A stretch of 15,212 nt of DNA from assembly GCA_025935735.1 (NCBI GenBank), contig JAICUS010000073.1, positions 1 through 15,212 of the forward strand, read 5' to 3'. The notes under the pieces were generated by a model. The model saw nothing but the letters and a program-made list of their open reading frames with translations. It ran no database searches and was not told where the DNA came from. This DNA comes from Solirubrobacteraceae bacterium (lineage in GTDB: Bacteria; Actinomycetota; Thermoleophilia; Solirubrobacterales; Solirubrobacteraceae). Shown here in pieces: positions 14,495-15,212 of this stretch. The translations under genes and the position numbers were made by a program. How positions within the stretch are numbered: the stretch's first letter is position 1; every line of letters starts with the position of its first letter.

Positions 14495-15212
14495 ATGACG
14501 ATCATCGATCCCGCCGACAGCCTCGAGAACCTGCGCACCCTCTGCGGCGGCGCCGTCGTCCTCCCCGGCGACGACGGCTATGACGCCGCCCGCTCCGGCT
14601 TCAACCTGGGCCTCGACCAGCGCCCCGCCGCCGTCGCCTATCCGGCCGACGCGGGCGAGGTGGCCGCGGTCGTCCGCTGCGCCCGCGCCGCCGGCCTGCG
14701 CATCGCCCCGCAGTCGACCGGCCACAACGCCGGGCCGCTGGGCGACCTGGCCGACACGCTGCTGCTCAAGACCTCCGGGCTGCGCGGCGTCGAGATCGAC
14801 CCCGTGCGCCGGATCGGCCGCGTCGGCGCCGGCTGCCTGTGGGAGGACGTCGTCGACGCCGCCGCCCCGCACGGCCTCTACGCGCTGCACGGCTCCGCGC
14901 CGACCGTGGGCGTCGTCGGCTACTCGCTCGGCGGCGGCATGGGCTGGCTGGCCCGCAGCCACGGCCTGCAGGCCAACAGCGTCACCGCCATCGAGCTCGT
15001 CACGGCGAACGGCGAGCAGGTCCGCACCGACCGCCACAACGATCCCGAGCTGTTCTGGGCGCTGCGCGGCGGCGGCGGCAACTTCGGCGTGGTCACCGCG
15101 ATCGAGTTCCGGCTGTACCCGATCCGCGAGGCCTACGCCGGGATGCTGATCTGGGACTGGACGCACGCCGAGCGCGTGATCGCCGGCTGGACCGCGTGGA
15201 CCCGCGGCGCGC
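14495..15212 (+). CDS. FAD-binding oxidase, VAO/berberine-bridge-like (3' end cut by the window)
   Basis: The frame is open to the window end, with 239 residues visible. It shows the PCMH-type FAD domain: RPAAVAYPADAGEVAAVVRCA near the start, then PQSTGHN with His77 at the usual 8-alpha-histidyl flavin position, PTVGVVGYSLGGGMGWL, and LFWALRGGGGNFGVVT. In bicovalent berberine-bridge-like enzymes a cysteine lies two residues before this PTVG-like loop; here that place is Ala135 (GSAPTVG), so a single His link is predicted. No signal peptide is visible, so a cytoplasmic oxidase is likely. ATG 14495 has no ribosome binding site and fits the leaderless promoter noted. The substrate-binding C-terminal domain is outside the window, so substrate and exact subfamily are open; alcohols, sugars or secondary metabolites are all possible. 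Confidence 0.88.
   Translation, partial: MTIIDPADSLENLRTLCGGAVVLPGDDGYDAARSGFNLGLDQRPAAVAYPADAGEVAAVVRCARAAGLRIAPQSTGHNAGPLGDLADTLLLKTSGLRGVEIDPVRRIGRVGAGCLWEDVVDAAAPHGLYALHGSAPTVGVVGYSLGGGMGWLARSHGLQANSVTAIELVTANGEQVRTDRHNDPELFWALRGGGGNFGVVTAIEFRLYPIREAYAGMLIWDWTHAERVIAGWTAWTRGA

Noticed and set aside
10651..14538. Very long antisense open frame (over 1200 codons) opposite the hybrid regulator gene
   Set aside because: Its translation is rich in Arg, Gln, Gly and Ala with no domain motifs, while the sense strand has clear Walker, BTAD and HTH motifs. GC-rich codon bias keeps antisense frames free of stops.

Overview
The window is very GC-rich and almost entirely coding, with tightly packed genes that often overlap by 1-4 bases, and with GTG and TTG start codons alongside ATG. 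Together with a SARP/BTAD-type regulator carrying an AAA module and a LuxR-type C-terminus, this points to a soil-type actinobacterium. A thermoleophilian such as Solirubrobacter, Conexibacter or a relative is my best guess; this is an inference from style, not a database match.

Layout. (1) 1-5380, plus strand: the 3' part of an FAD-dependent, phytoene-desaturase/PYROXD2-like oxidoreductase, followed without a real gap by a complete polyamine-type (PotD-B-C-A) ABC importer: Tat/lipoprotein binding protein, two permeases and an ATPase. (2) 5335-5931, minus strand: a TetR/BetI-like repressor whose 3' end overlaps the ATPase gene tail to tail. Its start lies 32 bp from the divergent second operon. 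(3) 5964-10635, plus strand: acyl-CoA dehydrogenase, single-chain ADP(NDP)-forming acyl-CoA synthetase, and a second full-length oxidoreductase paralogous to the first gene. (4) 10669-14235, plus strand: a 1188-residue regulator (N-terminal OmpR/SARP winged helix, BTAD, AAA ATPase, long helical repeat region, C-terminal LuxR helix-turn-helix) with its own promoter. (5) 14236-14494: the only sizeable intergenic region, with a nested hairpin and a ladder of 11-bp-phased direct repeats. (6) 14495 to the window end: the 5' part of a VAO/berberine-bridge-like flavoprotein.

How it may work together (inference): an amine-like or related cationic solute is imported by the Pot-type transporter and oxidised by one or both PYROXD2-like flavoenzymes. 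The resulting carboxylate is activated by the ADP-forming acyl-CoA synthetase and oxidised by the acyl-CoA dehydrogenase, with the TetR protein as local sensor. The SARP-LuxR hybrid regulator probably controls the downstream flavoprotein gene: that promoter carries four CGGCA(A/C) repeats at exactly 11-bp spacing, the known geometry of SARP binding sites.

The most striking signals are those phased repeats and a shared promoter pattern in which a -10-like hexamer sits exactly 7 nt before the start codon of tetR, the SARP gene and the last flavoprotein gene. This suggests leaderless mRNAs. No tRNA, rRNA, CRISPR array, insertion sequence or convincing Rho-independent terminator was seen.
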